Below are positions 1 to 7,132 of a stretch of 24,985 nucleotides of DNA, piece after piece. How positions within the stretch are numbered: position 1 is the stretch's first letter; each line of letters begins with the position of its first letter. Origin of the DNA: a virus; IMG/VR virus record IMGVR_UViG_3300023112_001811, positions 1-24,985 of that record. The stretch is one strand, 5' to 3'. The notes under the pieces were generated by a model. It was not told the origin of the DNA. It saw nothing but the letters and a program-made list of their open reading frames with translations, and ran no database searches. The position numbers and the translations under genes are program-made.

Positions 1-1
1 C

Positions 2-163
2 CCAGCACCATCGTTTAGTCCTATTGAGTTTGGCCCAGCACCATCGTTTAGTCCTATTGAGTTTGGCCCAGCACCATCGTTTAGTCCTATTGAGTTTGGT
101 CCAGCACCATCGTTTAGTCCTATTGAAATTACTGGTCCATCGTTCAGTCCTATTGAGATTACT
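2..163 (+). repeat. Tandem 33-bp coding repeat, array A
   Basis: Four 33-bp units start at 2, 35, 68 and 101, followed by one 30-bp variant (134-163). The first three are almost identical and encode PAPSFSPIEFG; the fourth and fifth end in IEIT. The array continues upstream beyond the window edge. The near-identity at DNA level suggests recent expansion or homogenisation. Confidence 0.9.
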
Positions 164-1750
164 GGTCCGCCAATTCCATCTGAAATAACAATTTTAGATG
201 ACATCCCCGACGTAATTCTTGTTTTAGATGATATACCAACAGTAATAAGTGTTGTAGCTGACATCCCAACAGTAATAAGTATTGAAAGCCCTGACATCCC
301 AACAATAATAAGCGTCTACGATGATATACCAACAGTAATAAGTATTGAAAGCCCTGATATACCAACAGTAATAAGTATTGAAAGTCCTGATATACCAACA
401 GTAATAAGTATTGAAAGTCCTGATATACCACCAGTAATAAGTATTGAAAGTCCTGATATACCACCAGTAATAAGTATTGAAAGTCCTGATATACCAACAA
501 CAATAAGTATTGAAGGTTGCGATATACCAACAACAATAAGTATTGAAAGTCCTGATATACCAACAACAATAAGTATTGAAAGTCCTGATATACCACCAGT
601 AATAAGTATTACTGGTGACATCCCAACAACAATAAGTATTACTGGTGACATCCCAACAACAATAACCGTTGTTGACAGCATCCCAACAACAATAAGTATT
701 ACTGGTGACATCCCAACAACAATAAGTGTTACTGATGATATCCCAATCCAAATAACCGTTATTGATGATATCCCAACAACAATAAGCGTATATGATGATA
801 TCCCAATCCAAATAACCGTTGTTGATAGCATCCCAACAACAATAAGCGTATATGATGATATTCCAACAACAATAAGTATTGATGGTGACATCCCAACAAC
901 AATAAGCGTATATGATGATATCCCAACAACAATAACCGTTGTTGACAGCATCCCAACAACAATAAGTGTTGAAAGTCCTGATATACCAACAACAATAAGT
1001 ATTGAAGGTTGCGATATACCATCAGTAATAACCGTCTCCTCTGACATTCCAGATATAAATGTGAACTGGGGTCCAGTTCCTTCAGTAGATGTGAACTGGG
1101 GTCCAGTTCCGACAATTACAGCATCTGTAACTGTCGCTGTTGAGTGTCCTGGAGCAAGTGCAACTCCGTTCAGATCGCAATCTTTTGATGACAGTTTTGT
1201 TGATTCATTTGGAGACGATTTACTAGAGGTGCAAACCGCAGATATTGGAATACCATCTGAGATAAAGATAATTGCCCCTAAGATCCCAAATGTGAGAATT
1301 TTGCACGATCTTCCTAAGAGTATAGCCCTTGATGTCCCAGATATTCCAAACATAAGAATAACTGGGGTTGACTCTATTCCTAGACAAATAGAAATTGTAG
1401 GAACGGAAGTTCCAAATTCGGTTGAAATAGTGCATGAATTACCAGACGTAATAAAATTGGAGTCTAGTTTGCCAGAAGAAATTCGTCTTATAGTTCCAGA
1501 AAATTTCCCATCTCAGATAGTAATAGATGGATCACAAATTCCTTCCGAAATACAAGTTGTTGGCGTTCCAGACTCAATAGAACTGAAGGGAAGTCTGCCT
1601 AGCGAAATCACAATTAAAGCACCAGAAAATTTAGAGGTTCCACTAGTTTATAAAGGCGGTCCTGTTCCAATAGAGTTTACAACCAGTAACGTGCTCGGAG
1701 ATGGAGATGGGACTGATGGTCCATGTTTTAGATTTGTACCTTGTAACTAA
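2..1750 (+). CDS. Repetitive fibre/adhesin-like virion protein (5' end outside window)
   Basis: One reading frame is open from base 2 to the TAA at 1748-1750, so the gene starts before the window; the ATG at 1061 is internal. The visible 582 residues begin with five copies of a PAPSFSPIEFG-type unit. About 28 units of 10-11 residues of the form DIPTxIS(I/V)xx(x) follow up to about base 1042, and then a degenerate part keeps the IPxxIxI rhythm almost to the end. A short non-repeat stretch at about 1040-1240 holds two NWGPVP repeats and an acidic, aromatic segment; the end (GDGDGTDGPCFRFVPCN) is Gly/Asp- and Cys-containing. Regular short units with alternating Ile/Val and a fixed Pro suggest a beta-solenoid or fibrous fold. 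Role as a tail fibre or adhesin is inferred from this architecture and phage context; no family is recognised. The next gene overlaps its stop by one base. Confidence 0.8.
   Translation, partial: PAPSFSPIEFGPAPSFSPIEFGPAPSFSPIEFGPAPSFSPIEITGPSFSPIEITGPPIPSEITILDDIPDVILVLDDIPTVISVVADIPTVISIESPDIPTIISVYDDIPTVISIESPDIPTVISIESPDIPTVISIESPDIPPVISIESPDIPPVISIESPDIPTTISIEGCDIPTTISIESPDIPTTISIESPDIPPVISITGDIPTTISITGDIPTTITVVDSIPTTISITGDIPTTISVTDDIPIQITVIDDIPTTISVYDDIPIQITVVDSIPTTISVYDDIPTTISIDGDIPTTISVYDDIPTTITVVDSIPTTISVESPDIPTTISIEGCDIPSVITVSSDIPDINVNWGPVPSVDVNWGPVPTITASVTVAVECPGASATPFRSQSFDDSFVDSFGDDLLEVQTADIGIPSEIKIIAPKIPNVRILHDLPKSIALDVPDIPNIRITGVDSIPRQIEIVGTEVPNSVEIVHELPDVIKLESSLPEEIRLIVPENFPSQIVIDGSQIPSEIQVVGVPDSIELKGSLPSEITIKAPENLEVPLVYKGGPVPIEFTTSNVLGDGDGTDGPCFRFVPCN
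200..1042 (+). repeat. Tandem 30/33-bp coding repeat, array B (about 27 units)
   Basis: In-frame units of 30 or 33 bp encode DIPTVISIESP (11 residues) or DIPTTISVYD/DIPTTISITG (10 residues). Neighbouring units often share the same variant in runs (IESP units near 330-600, 10-residue units near 610-960), a pattern expected from local duplication. All length changes keep the frame. The long minus-strand open frames across this region are by-products of the repeat. Confidence 0.9.
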
Positions 1751-2598
1751 TGAGAATAAAAAAATATAAATCGAACCAATATGTTCTTTCAACGGATGGA
1801 ACGTGGGTTAGAGATCCTTTTAAGAATTCTTCACCTTTGGATATTAACTCGTTCAGAAGCGAGGATTATTCATTGATTTTCAACAATGAATATAAAAACA
1901 AAAGAAAAAAATATCCCATTCTTGAAAACAATGCAAATGTATTTAAAAATATAATTATAGTTTCAGATGGATACGACTTTAAAAGTAAGCAAAAGATTTT
2001 ATCTGAAGTTCCAAACGACGTTTGCATATTGGCTGCAAATGGTGCTTTAAAGTACTGGGACTTAGTTGGAGAGGAATGCCCGCAAGCTATGCGGAGAAGA
2101 ATCAACTACTATGTAACGTCCAATCCTTATGAAGAGTGCTTATTAAGCCTTCCAGATAAACATAGATATTACCCAAATTGTATTGCATCTATGAGAACAA
2201 ATCCAGAATTTCTAGAGTCGTACAGGGGTCAAAAGATTTTATTCAACCCTGTGAAAAATGAAAACTTCTCTTGTAAGATCGACAATCTTGGAACAACAAT
2301 AGACGACTACAGAAATGTAATTTGTGCCTGTATAAATTTAGCTTGTAACTTTAAAGTCGATAAATTAATGCTATTTTGCTGCGACGATTCTTTCAACCAA
2401 GAACGTCCATCGTCAATTGAATTGGAGAATGGTCTGTGGGCGTATGAACAACAAATCAAATCAAATCAAATCATAGACGCTTTGCTGCAATGGTTTAAAA
2501 AAGAAAATATAGAAGTATCTGATTATTCTAGTGGCCCAAAGTTGAGTAATGCAACATATATAAAAACAGAAGAAGAAGTTAAAGATTTTTTTAGGTAA
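1750..2598 (+). CDS. Unknown protein, possibly MptE/DUF115-like Rossmann fold
   Basis: 282 residues. The ATG at 1750 shares its A with the TAA of the repeat protein (TAATG), so the two are translationally coupled and probably transcribed together. The segment around residues 65-105 (a run of hydrophobic beta-strand residues, VSDGYDF, then ILAANGALKYW) resembles the substrate-binding Rossmann region of 6-hydroxymethylpterin diphosphokinase MptE-like and flagellin-modifying MAF proteins (DUF115), but this is a weak match by eye. No transmembrane segment or signal peptide is seen. Cysteines cluster in the second half (ICACINLAC, LFCCDD). Because it follows a fibre-like gene directly, a role in modifying or assembling that protein is possible; function otherwise unknown. 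Confidence 0.7.
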   Translation: MRIKKYKSNQYVLSTDGTWVRDPFKNSSPLDINSFRSEDYSLIFNNEYKNKRKKYPILENNANVFKNIIIVSDGYDFKSKQKILSEVPNDVCILAANGALKYWDLVGEECPQAMRRRINYYVTSNPYEECLLSLPDKHRYYPNCIASMRTNPEFLESYRGQKILFNPVKNENFSCKIDNLGTTIDDYRNVICACINLACNFKVDKLMLFCCDDSFNQERPSSIELENGLWAYEQQIKSNQIIDALLQWFKKENIEVSDYSSGPKLSNATYIKTEEEVKDFFR

Positions 2599-2602
2599 TA
2601 AA

Positions 2603-2899
2603 ATGCAAACAAATTCATTTTTCAACTTTGATGATTTTAAAAAGTGGATAAAAGATAAGCCCGAAGAAGACTCGCAAAAATTTAAAAGAAAATCATTCAA
2701 TGGTATATTTGTTGAATCAAAAATTGGAGTTAGAAAATTAATTTCAAAGATGGAACCAAATGAAGGAGATGCTTACGAGGTGGCTCAAGAATTTCTTGAA
2801 AAAGGGGGAATTATAAAAGAATCGCAGGATAAGCACTTTTTAATTGAAACAGACCTAGGAGATTTTTATATTCACAGGTCTTACGTTAGAAGGTCTTAA
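2603..2899 (+). CDS. Hypothetical small protein (98 aa)
   Basis: Starts 4 nt after the preceding stop, with an AGGT sequence in the previous gene's last codons acting as a weak ribosome site. Soluble, charged, lysine-rich N-terminal half; the C-terminal half alternates hydrophobic and charged residues (KHFLIETDLGDFYIHRSYV) as in a small beta-barrel. No family recognised. Probably the third gene of the unit that begins with the repeat protein. Its stop overlaps the convergent minus-strand stop by 2 nt. Confidence 0.65.
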   Translation: MQTNSFFNFDDFKKWIKDKPEEDSQKFKRKSFNGIFVESKIGVRKLISKMEPNEGDAYEVAQEFLEKGGIIKESQDKHFLIETDLGDFYIHRSYVRRS

Positions 2900-3294
2900 T
2901 TTTTTTTTCTTCTCAACATAGTTTTTGTTTCTTTTAAATTCCTAAAATTAAAATCTCTTCCTTGCTCTTTCTTGCCAAATGAAATTTTCGAGGAAATACT
3001 TTCTTTAAATTTTGGGAAAGAGCTAATTGGTAAGTTTTTATACCCTCTTTTCTTTAGAGATTCTTTTAAATCTTGAAATGAATCAGAGCTTTCAGCCCAA
3101 GCTTCCCAAAGCATCCGGTTATCTGTGATGCTTTTTTGAATAGAGTTTTGAATTTTAACCGGCAGGTTAAACTCACTAATACTTTCTATTTTATTTGGAT
3201 GTATCTTGCGATTCGTCCCTTGAAACATGTAGAGAACCTGCACGCCCTTCCTGTCCCGCCTCGCCAGATATATGTAAATGTTCTTCTGTCCCAT
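2896..3294 (-). CDS. Hypothetical basic protein (132 aa)
   Basis: Reads leftward from ATG at 3294. The N-terminal part (NIYIYLARRDRKGVQVLYMF) looks like two beta strands of a small folded domain; the rest is Lys/Ser-rich and ends in RRKKN, giving a strongly basic tail that could bind nucleic acid. The first 104 nt overlap the upstream minus-strand ORF in another frame, an unusually long overlap for this window, so the exact start or the reality of one of the two is open. No family recognised. Confidence 0.55.
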   Translation of the reverse strand: MGQKNIYIYLARRDRKGVQVLYMFQGTNRKIHPNKIESISEFNLPVKIQNSIQKSITDNRMLWEAWAESSDSFQDLKESLKKRGYKNLPISSFPKFKESISSKISFGKKEQGRDFNFRNLKETKTMLRRKKN

Positions 3295-3415
3295 AAATTT
3301 CCTTAAATACCTCTTCTAATACTATCATAGTATAAACGTCTCTGTCTCCAAATTGTTCAAAAAATGAGTTGAGAGTTTGATATCCTTCTATATTTTTTTT
3401 ATTGGGGTTTTTCAT
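3191..3415 (-). CDS. Hypothetical small protein (74 aa), overlaps neighbours
   Basis: ATG at 3415 is preceded on the minus strand by AGGAAA about 10 nt upstream, a fair ribosome site. Residues 1-45 have ordinary protein-like composition (MKNPNKKNIEGYQTLNSFFEQ, then an acidic, hydrophobic helix). Residues 46-74 lie in the overlap with the next minus-strand gene and look like an out-of-frame tail (Gly/Glu/Ser/Arg rich). Its start codon overlaps the plus-strand ATG at 3414. It may be a real leader gene coupled to 2896-3294 or the N-terminal part of one gene split by a frameshift. Confidence 0.4.
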   Translation of the reverse strand: MKNPNKKNIEGYQTLNSFFEQFGDRDVYTMIVLEEVFKEIYGTEEHLHISGEAGQEGRAGSLHVSRDESQDTSK

Positions 3416-3737
3416 GTCAATAAGATTTCCTGATTATGCAAAAATTAAAAATAGATATTGCATATGTTATTTTGGGCCTAATGAAAAAACAATTAAGCAG
3501 TTGAAGTATCTACGTCCAATTCTTGAAAAAACATTCCCATCCACAGAGGTTTATGTGTGCCTAAGAGATCAATTTGTATCAAATTCCGAAGAAAAAACAT
3601 TGAAATATTCAAACATACAAGAGAACAAAAGGAACTTTTCGCACATTCGTGAATTAACGTTTAACATGAAAGATGATCCTATAATTGAGTTTTTAAAAGA
3701 ATCTGAATTGTCCTTTTTAGAGAGTCAATTAAAATAA
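3414..3737 (+). CDS. Hypothetical protein (107 aa)
   Basis: The frame could start at TTG 3402, but ATG 3414 is preferred; GGGG lies 8 nt before it. The start MSIRFPDYAKIKNRY is followed by a strand-helix-strand pattern (CICYFGPNEKTIKQL, then LEKTFPSTEVYVCLRD) like the first half of a Rossmann or glycosyltransferase N-terminal domain. At 107 residues it is far too short for such an enzyme. The two ATG codons of this gene and the divergent 3415 gene share the sequence CATG. Function unknown. Confidence 0.6.
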   Translation: MSIRFPDYAKIKNRYCICYFGPNEKTIKQLKYLRPILEKTFPSTEVYVCLRDQFVSNSEEKTLKYSNIQENKRNFSHIRELTFNMKDDPIIEFLKESELSFLESQLK

Positions 3738-3738
3738 A

Positions 3739-3763
3739 TATGAAATTGTTTTATTATTTCATA
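3739..3763. repeat. AT-rich inverted repeat after stop codon
   Basis: TATGAAAT (3739-3746) and ATTTCATA (3756-3763) form an 8-bp stem with a 9-nt loop, two bases after the stop of the 107-aa gene. There is no following T-run, so it is a poor intrinsic terminator; it could be an mRNA 3' hairpin. Confidence 0.3.
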
Positions 3764-3771
3764 CATAAATA
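3764..3771 (+). promoter_or_regulatory. T4-late-like box upstream of the 193-aa virion gene
   Basis: CATAAATA differs by one base from the T4 late promoter TATAAATA and lies about 40 nt before the ATG at 3812. The leader between them carries a strong ribosome site. Assignment is by similarity only. Confidence 0.35.
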
Positions 3772-3811
3772 GAAGGCAAAAAAAATAATCCGTTTTTTTT
3801 CGGAGGACATA

Positions 3812-4393
3812 ATGAGTGTATTTAGAGTAAACCTAAACAATGATATTCAAGGACAACTGGATATCAACCCAAAAACGGGTCAGGAATTCGCAACATCGAT
3901 CCAAAGAACAATATATGTTATGGGTCCAAACAGAATCAATCGCTTACTGAAAGATGGAGAAACTTTCACAGATTGTAACTACTGGAAAAGATTTGCGTAT
4001 CCTCAAGTTCCACTGAGTGATTCATTCATCGAAATAGTTACAGACGATGGAAGCATTTACAGTGATATTGCAAGTGAAAATTCATATCCAAAAGTTTATG
4101 ACATCACTGCCGCCGCAGGAAGTGCATATGCCGCTAATCAAGCGGATATTAATGGAGACACTGGCGGATATGCTGTATTTGCCCAAATTACTAACAATGG
4201 CGCAACTGGTTCTGTAAAAATTCGATTAAATGGCATTGTAGATGGAGCGTTTGATTTGGTCGCAGGTGATACTCAGGTATTTAATGCTGGCGATCTTTCA
4301 ATTAGCTTGATTGAAATTGACAACAGTGCATCTGGAAATCCAGAAAGCGATGTTCAAATTATTCTTTCTGTGCGAGCTTCTTGCGATAGCTAA
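3812..4393 (+). CDS. Putative virion structural protein (193 aa)
   Basis: Strong ribosome site (CGGAGGACATA before ATG). After an N-terminal segment (residues 1-60) with few hydrophobic runs, the protein becomes Gly/Ala/Asn/Asp-rich with alternating beta-strand character (residues 95-190), typical of capsid decoration or tail proteins. The stretch from about residue 118 (GGYAVFAQITNNGATGSVKIRLNG) resembles a beta-sandwich. It stands alone between a late-like promoter box and a very strong terminator, an arrangement expected for a highly expressed single gene. The structural role is inferred from composition and context; no family is recognised. Confidence 0.6.
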   Translation: MSVFRVNLNNDIQGQLDINPKTGQEFATSIQRTIYVMGPNRINRLLKDGETFTDCNYWKRFAYPQVPLSDSFIEIVTDDGSIYSDIASENSYPKVYDITAAAGSAYAANQADINGDTGGYAVFAQITNNGATGSVKIRLNGIVDGAFDLVAGDTQVFNAGDLSISLIEIDNSASGNPESDVQIILSVRASCDS

Positions 4394-4430
4394 TCAGTAC
4401 AGATAAAATATTGATTAAAAATCCTAACAA

Positions 4431-4468
4431 ATAAACCGTGACCATCTCTGGTCACGGTTTATTTTTGT
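4431..4468 (+). terminator. Strong rho-independent terminator
   Basis: ATAAACCGTGACC (4431-4443) pairs perfectly with GGTCACGGTTTAT (4450-4462) around the loop ATCTCT, followed by TTTTG TTT. It ends the single-gene unit of the 193-aa virion protein and separates it from the glycosyltransferase. Confidence 0.92.
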
Positions 4469-4506
4469 TTAGTTCAACTTTTTTTGTTTTTAAACTAATT
4501 TAATTC

Positions 4507-5472
4507 ATGCCAAGAATCATAAGAAGAAACGATCCTATAAAGAAATCATTGTCAATAAAAGAATTTCATGAAAGAAAAAACAAAATATTGATAATGCGTG
4601 AAACAGGTGGTTTGGGCGACATCTTAATGCATAGACAGATGTTTGAGGACTTTAACAGGATAATGCCCGATGCGAAGATTGTTTTTGCATGCCCCACCAT
4701 GTATCACGAGGCTTTGAGAGATCATCCTTTTATTGATGAGATTTTGGATTCGAGAAAGGTGAATCCTTATGATTATACAATTCATTACAACACGACAAGT
4801 GCCTGCACTAGACATGAGATGAGGCACGCACCTCTATCTAACAAAAACAGAAGCGACATTTGGGCCAACCATTGCGGCGTAGAGCTTCAAAATCACAATA
4901 TGCATATAAATCTTGACGAAGATACAATAAATTTTGGCAAAGAAAAAATAAGACAAGCAGGACACGATGGTAAGTCTCCTGTAGTGGTGCTGAACCCTAT
5001 ATCAGCGATGCTTACTAAGAATCTACAGGATTGGCAGCAGGAAGGTTTAATTAAGGGATTAAGAGATAGGGGCACGTTTGTTGTTGGACTTCATCTTCGC
5101 CCTATAGACGGATTCCCGAAAGACACACCACAAATTTACGGTCTTAAAATTAAAGAATGGATGGGTATTCTAAACGCAGCAGATTATGTAATTAGTGTGG
5201 ATACGGCTGCTTTTCACTTTGCAGGAGGAATTGGAAAACCTTTAATGGGAATATTCACTTTTGCAGATGGAAAGGTATACGGGAAGCACTATGATTTCAC
5301 ACTAGTTCAGAAACACAGGGATAATGACGATTGGCCTTGCGGCCCCTGCTATAACTGGCCTAACTGCTCGCTGGAAAGAAAAAACCCAATTAAACCTTGT
5401 TGCTCTAAAATATCAGTGGATATGCTTCTAAATGGCGTAGATCAAATGTTAAAAAAATGTCCCATAATTTAA
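4507..5472 (+). CDS. GT9 (heptosyltransferase-like) glycosyltransferase
   Basis: 321 residues. GGLGD at 34-38 matches the N-terminal loop of ADP-heptose:LPS heptosyltransferases (GT9, GT-B fold), and residues 226-250 (DYVISVDTAAFHFAGGIGKP) match the C-terminal nucleotide-sugar-binding motif with the conserved D-T/S-x-x-x-H. Length fits the family. The C-terminal part has a cysteine cluster (C278, C281, C287, C298, C299) around a WPNC sequence that may bind metal or form a structural knot; this is not part of the core fold. It likely transfers a sugar to host surface glycan or a virion glycoprotein; the substrate is unknown. No clear ribosome site precedes the ATG, and a terminator lies just upstream, so it must have its own promoter in 4463-4506. 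Confidence 0.82.
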   Translation: MPRIIRRNDPIKKSLSIKEFHERKNKILIMRETGGLGDILMHRQMFEDFNRIMPDAKIVFACPTMYHEALRDHPFIDEILDSRKVNPYDYTIHYNTTSACTRHEMRHAPLSNKNRSDIWANHCGVELQNHNMHINLDEDTINFGKEKIRQAGHDGKSPVVVLNPISAMLTKNLQDWQQEGLIKGLRDRGTFVVGLHLRPIDGFPKDTPQIYGLKIKEWMGILNAADYVISVDTAAFHFAGGIGKPLMGIFTFADGKVYGKHYDFTLVQKHRDNDDWPCGPCYNWPNCSLERKNPIKPCCSKISVDMLLNGVDQMLKKCPII

Positions 5473-5492
5473 AAAAAATAATCTTTTACTAA

Positions 5493-5500
5493 TATAAATA
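5493..5500 (+). promoter_or_regulatory. Exact T4-late-like TATAAATA box
   Basis: TATAAATA is an exact match to the T4 late promoter and lies only 4 nt before the ATG at 5505, with no ribosome site between them. If used, the transcript would start at or near the ATG and be leaderless. Confidence 0.45.
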
Positions 5501-5504
5501 CAGT

Positions 5505-5762
5505 ATGCCTAATTTAATAAGACCCGGATCAACAAAAGTAGTAACTCAAGATGGAGAAGTTCAAATCTCCATTGTTCTTGACTTAAATGTCAATCTAAAC
5601 TCAGATGGATTGCACATTTCAGCTAAAGCTGCACAAACTTCATCTGAAGAAGTCAAAAAGAAAAATGATGACGAAGATGTAAATTGGGCAATACCAGATT
5701 TCTCAAGTGCTAAAAAGAGAAATAAAGTCAAATTTGGCATAGAAAAGAAAGAGGACAAGTAA
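5505..5762 (+). CDS. Small hypothetical protein ahead of actin-like gene (85 aa)
   Basis: The N-terminal half is beta-rich (GEVQISIVLDLNVNLNS), the C-terminal half is charged and probably disordered (EEVKKKNDDEDVNW, then a Lys-rich end). It directly abuts the actin-like gene (TAA at 5760-5762, ATG at 5763), so the two are almost surely co-transcribed. A short protein encoded beside a filament-forming ATPase is often an adaptor or regulator; here that is inference from position only. Confidence 0.65.
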   Translation: MPNLIRPGSTKVVTQDGEVQISIVLDLNVNLNSDGLHISAKAAQTSSEEVKKKNDDEDVNWAIPDFSSAKKRNKVKFGIEKKEDK

Positions 5763-6779
5763 ATGGCAGGATTAGGATTTGATTGTGGGACATACAACCT
5801 TGTTTGTTGCAGAAGAGACGAAAACAAAGACTTCTCGCATAAAAGAGAGGTAAATGCATTCATTGAAATGCCTTTAGAAAATAGATTTGTGTTCAACATG
5901 ATGAAGAACGCAGGCGTTCCTCTAATTGAAAGAACTGAGGCAGGGATTGCCTACGCTTTAGGAGAAGCCGCTGTAGATATCGCATACACAATGAACGACA
6001 TTGAACTAAAGCGACCAATGAAAGATGGCTGCTTGAATCCAAAAGAAAAGTATGCTCAACAAATCATGAGTATAATGATGCACAGTCTTCTTGACGAACT
6101 CGACGAAGATAAGCAGCAACTCTATTACAGTGTGCCCGCAAATGCTATTAATCAAGATACAGATGCAGATTACCACTCAAAAGTTTTAGAAGCTGTATTC
6201 AATGCGTTTGAAGATGAAACAGGAAAAGTTGTTGAAGCTCACCCAATTAATGAAGCATTGGCACTAGTATATGCTGAACTGAAAAAGACAGCATATACTG
6301 GAATTGGAATTTCGTTCGGCGCAGGCATGGTAAATCTTTGCTTTGCAATCTATGGTGCTCCAATTTTTGAATTCGCTCTCGTTAATAGTGGAGACTGGAT
6401 CGACAAAATGGCAGCTAGGGCAACAGGCGAAAGTCCTACTTATATCAATAAAGAAAAAATGAAAGTAGATTTAAATGAAGATTCAGACTTGCTAGTTCAA
6501 AGAGCTATCAAGGCACAGTATGAAATCATGATTCAAAAGACAGTTACAGGAATCAAGAACGGCATTGAAGAAGCGGGCAAAAGTGCTCGTGCTGATCATC
6601 CGATTGACATTGTAATTGCAGGTGGAACAAGTTCTCCGCCTGGATTTGATACTATGTTTAGTGATGTGCTTAAGTCATCAAATATAGGCATTGATATTGG
6701 GGAGGTTATTCGGCCTAGCGACCCCCTTTATTCAGTAGCACGAGGATGCCTTGTGGCAGCAGAAGCTGCACAAGGTTAG
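5763..6779 (+). CDS. Actin/Hsp70-superfamily ATPase (ParM/MreB-like fold)
   Basis: 338 residues. Phosphate-1 loop FDCGTYNLV at 6-14, a connect-1 region NEALALVYAEL at 163-173, phosphate-2 loop GISFGAGMVNLCF at 182-194, and adenosine motif IVIAGGTSSPPGF at 284-296 occur in the order and spacing of the actin-ATPase fold. Length fits bacterial and plasmid actin-like proteins (ParM about 320, MreB about 345) and is too short for DnaK with a substrate domain. The phosphate-1 loop has Cys and Tyr where MreB/ParM usually have a Gly/Thr-rich sequence. Such proteins form filaments that segregate plasmids or position phage DNA, but filament formation here is not shown. Spacing to neighbours suggests an operon 5505-8833. 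Confidence 0.8.
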   Translation: MAGLGFDCGTYNLVCCRRDENKDFSHKREVNAFIEMPLENRFVFNMMKNAGVPLIERTEAGIAYALGEAAVDIAYTMNDIELKRPMKDGCLNPKEKYAQQIMSIMMHSLLDELDEDKQQLYYSVPANAINQDTDADYHSKVLEAVFNAFEDETGKVVEAHPINEALALVYAELKKTAYTGIGISFGAGMVNLCFAIYGAPIFEFALVNSGDWIDKMAARATGESPTYINKEKMKVDLNEDSDLLVQRAIKAQYEIMIQKTVTGIKNGIEEAGKSARADHPIDIVIAGGTSSPPGFDTMFSDVLKSSNIGIDIGEVIRPSDPLYSVARGCLVAAEAAQG

Positions 6780-6783
6780 TAAA

Positions 6784-6819
6784 GAACGAACGAACGAACG
6801 AATGAATAAATAAATGAAC
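6784..6819 (+). repeat. Tetranucleotide tract in the leader of the next gene
   Basis: Nine consecutive 4-nt units: GAAC x4, GAAT x2, AAAT x2, GAAC x1. It lies between the actin-like stop and the ribosome site (AAGGAAATAGGT) of the next gene. The tract could slip and change leader length; it could also be a protein- or RNA-binding array. Confidence 0.85.
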
Positions 6820-6844
6820 AAGACCGAAAGGAAATAGGTACAAG

Positions 6845-7090
6845 ATGGAAAACGAAAACGAAAGCGTTACCAAAAAAGTTGGAGATTTAGGCGCAGCAGC
6901 TTATTTAATGATGCACGGATATAGGGTGATAGGCAGACAACAAAGAGCTATTATCTTTCAAGTCGAAGAATCAGGATCTTCAGAATTCGATCAAAGACAA
7001 TTAGAATACCTGTCTAGCGAATTCCACAGATTCGATTCTTGCATTATGTCTTTGAAGAAAATTGGCGATTATATGCCTAATCATAATTGA
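6845..7090 (+). CDS. DUF5659-like small protein (81 aa)
   Basis: After a charged start, residues 17-75 (AAYLMMHGYRVIG, a strand ending IIFQVEE, LEYLSSEFHRFD, then IMSLKKIGDYM) match the pattern of DUF5659, a short domain found in phage and bacterial proteins with a helix, a G-x-x hairpin and a long C-terminal helix. The match is by eye. The function of this domain family is unknown. It is the third gene of the actin-like cluster, so it may act with the filament or with DNA. Confidence 0.65.
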   Translation: MENENESVTKKVGDLGAAAYLMMHGYRVIGRQQRAIIFQVEESGSSEFDQRQLEYLSSEFHRFDSCIMSLKKIGDYMPNHN

Positions 7091-7101
7091 TTCAATTAAT
7101 G

Positions 7102-7109
7102 CTATATAG
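7102..7109 (+). promoter_or_regulatory. CTATATAG promoter-like box
   Basis: CTATATAG lies 23 nt before the ATG at 7133, and a GGAG ribosome site sits between them. The same core recurs upstream of other genes here (13139, 20769, 23816). Confidence 0.4.
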
Positions 7110-7132
7110 TGTAGGATTAATTGGAGTGAAAA

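Noticed and set aside
2-1042. CRISPR array or satellite DNA
   Set aside because: Units are contiguous, 30/33 bp, in frame and without unique spacers; it is a coding repeat.
159-1353. Three long minus-strand open frames across the repeat region
   Set aside because: Their Tyr/Leu- or Cys/Trp-rich periodic sequences are forced by the plus-strand repeat; no ribosome sites, and the plus frame is open over the whole stretch.
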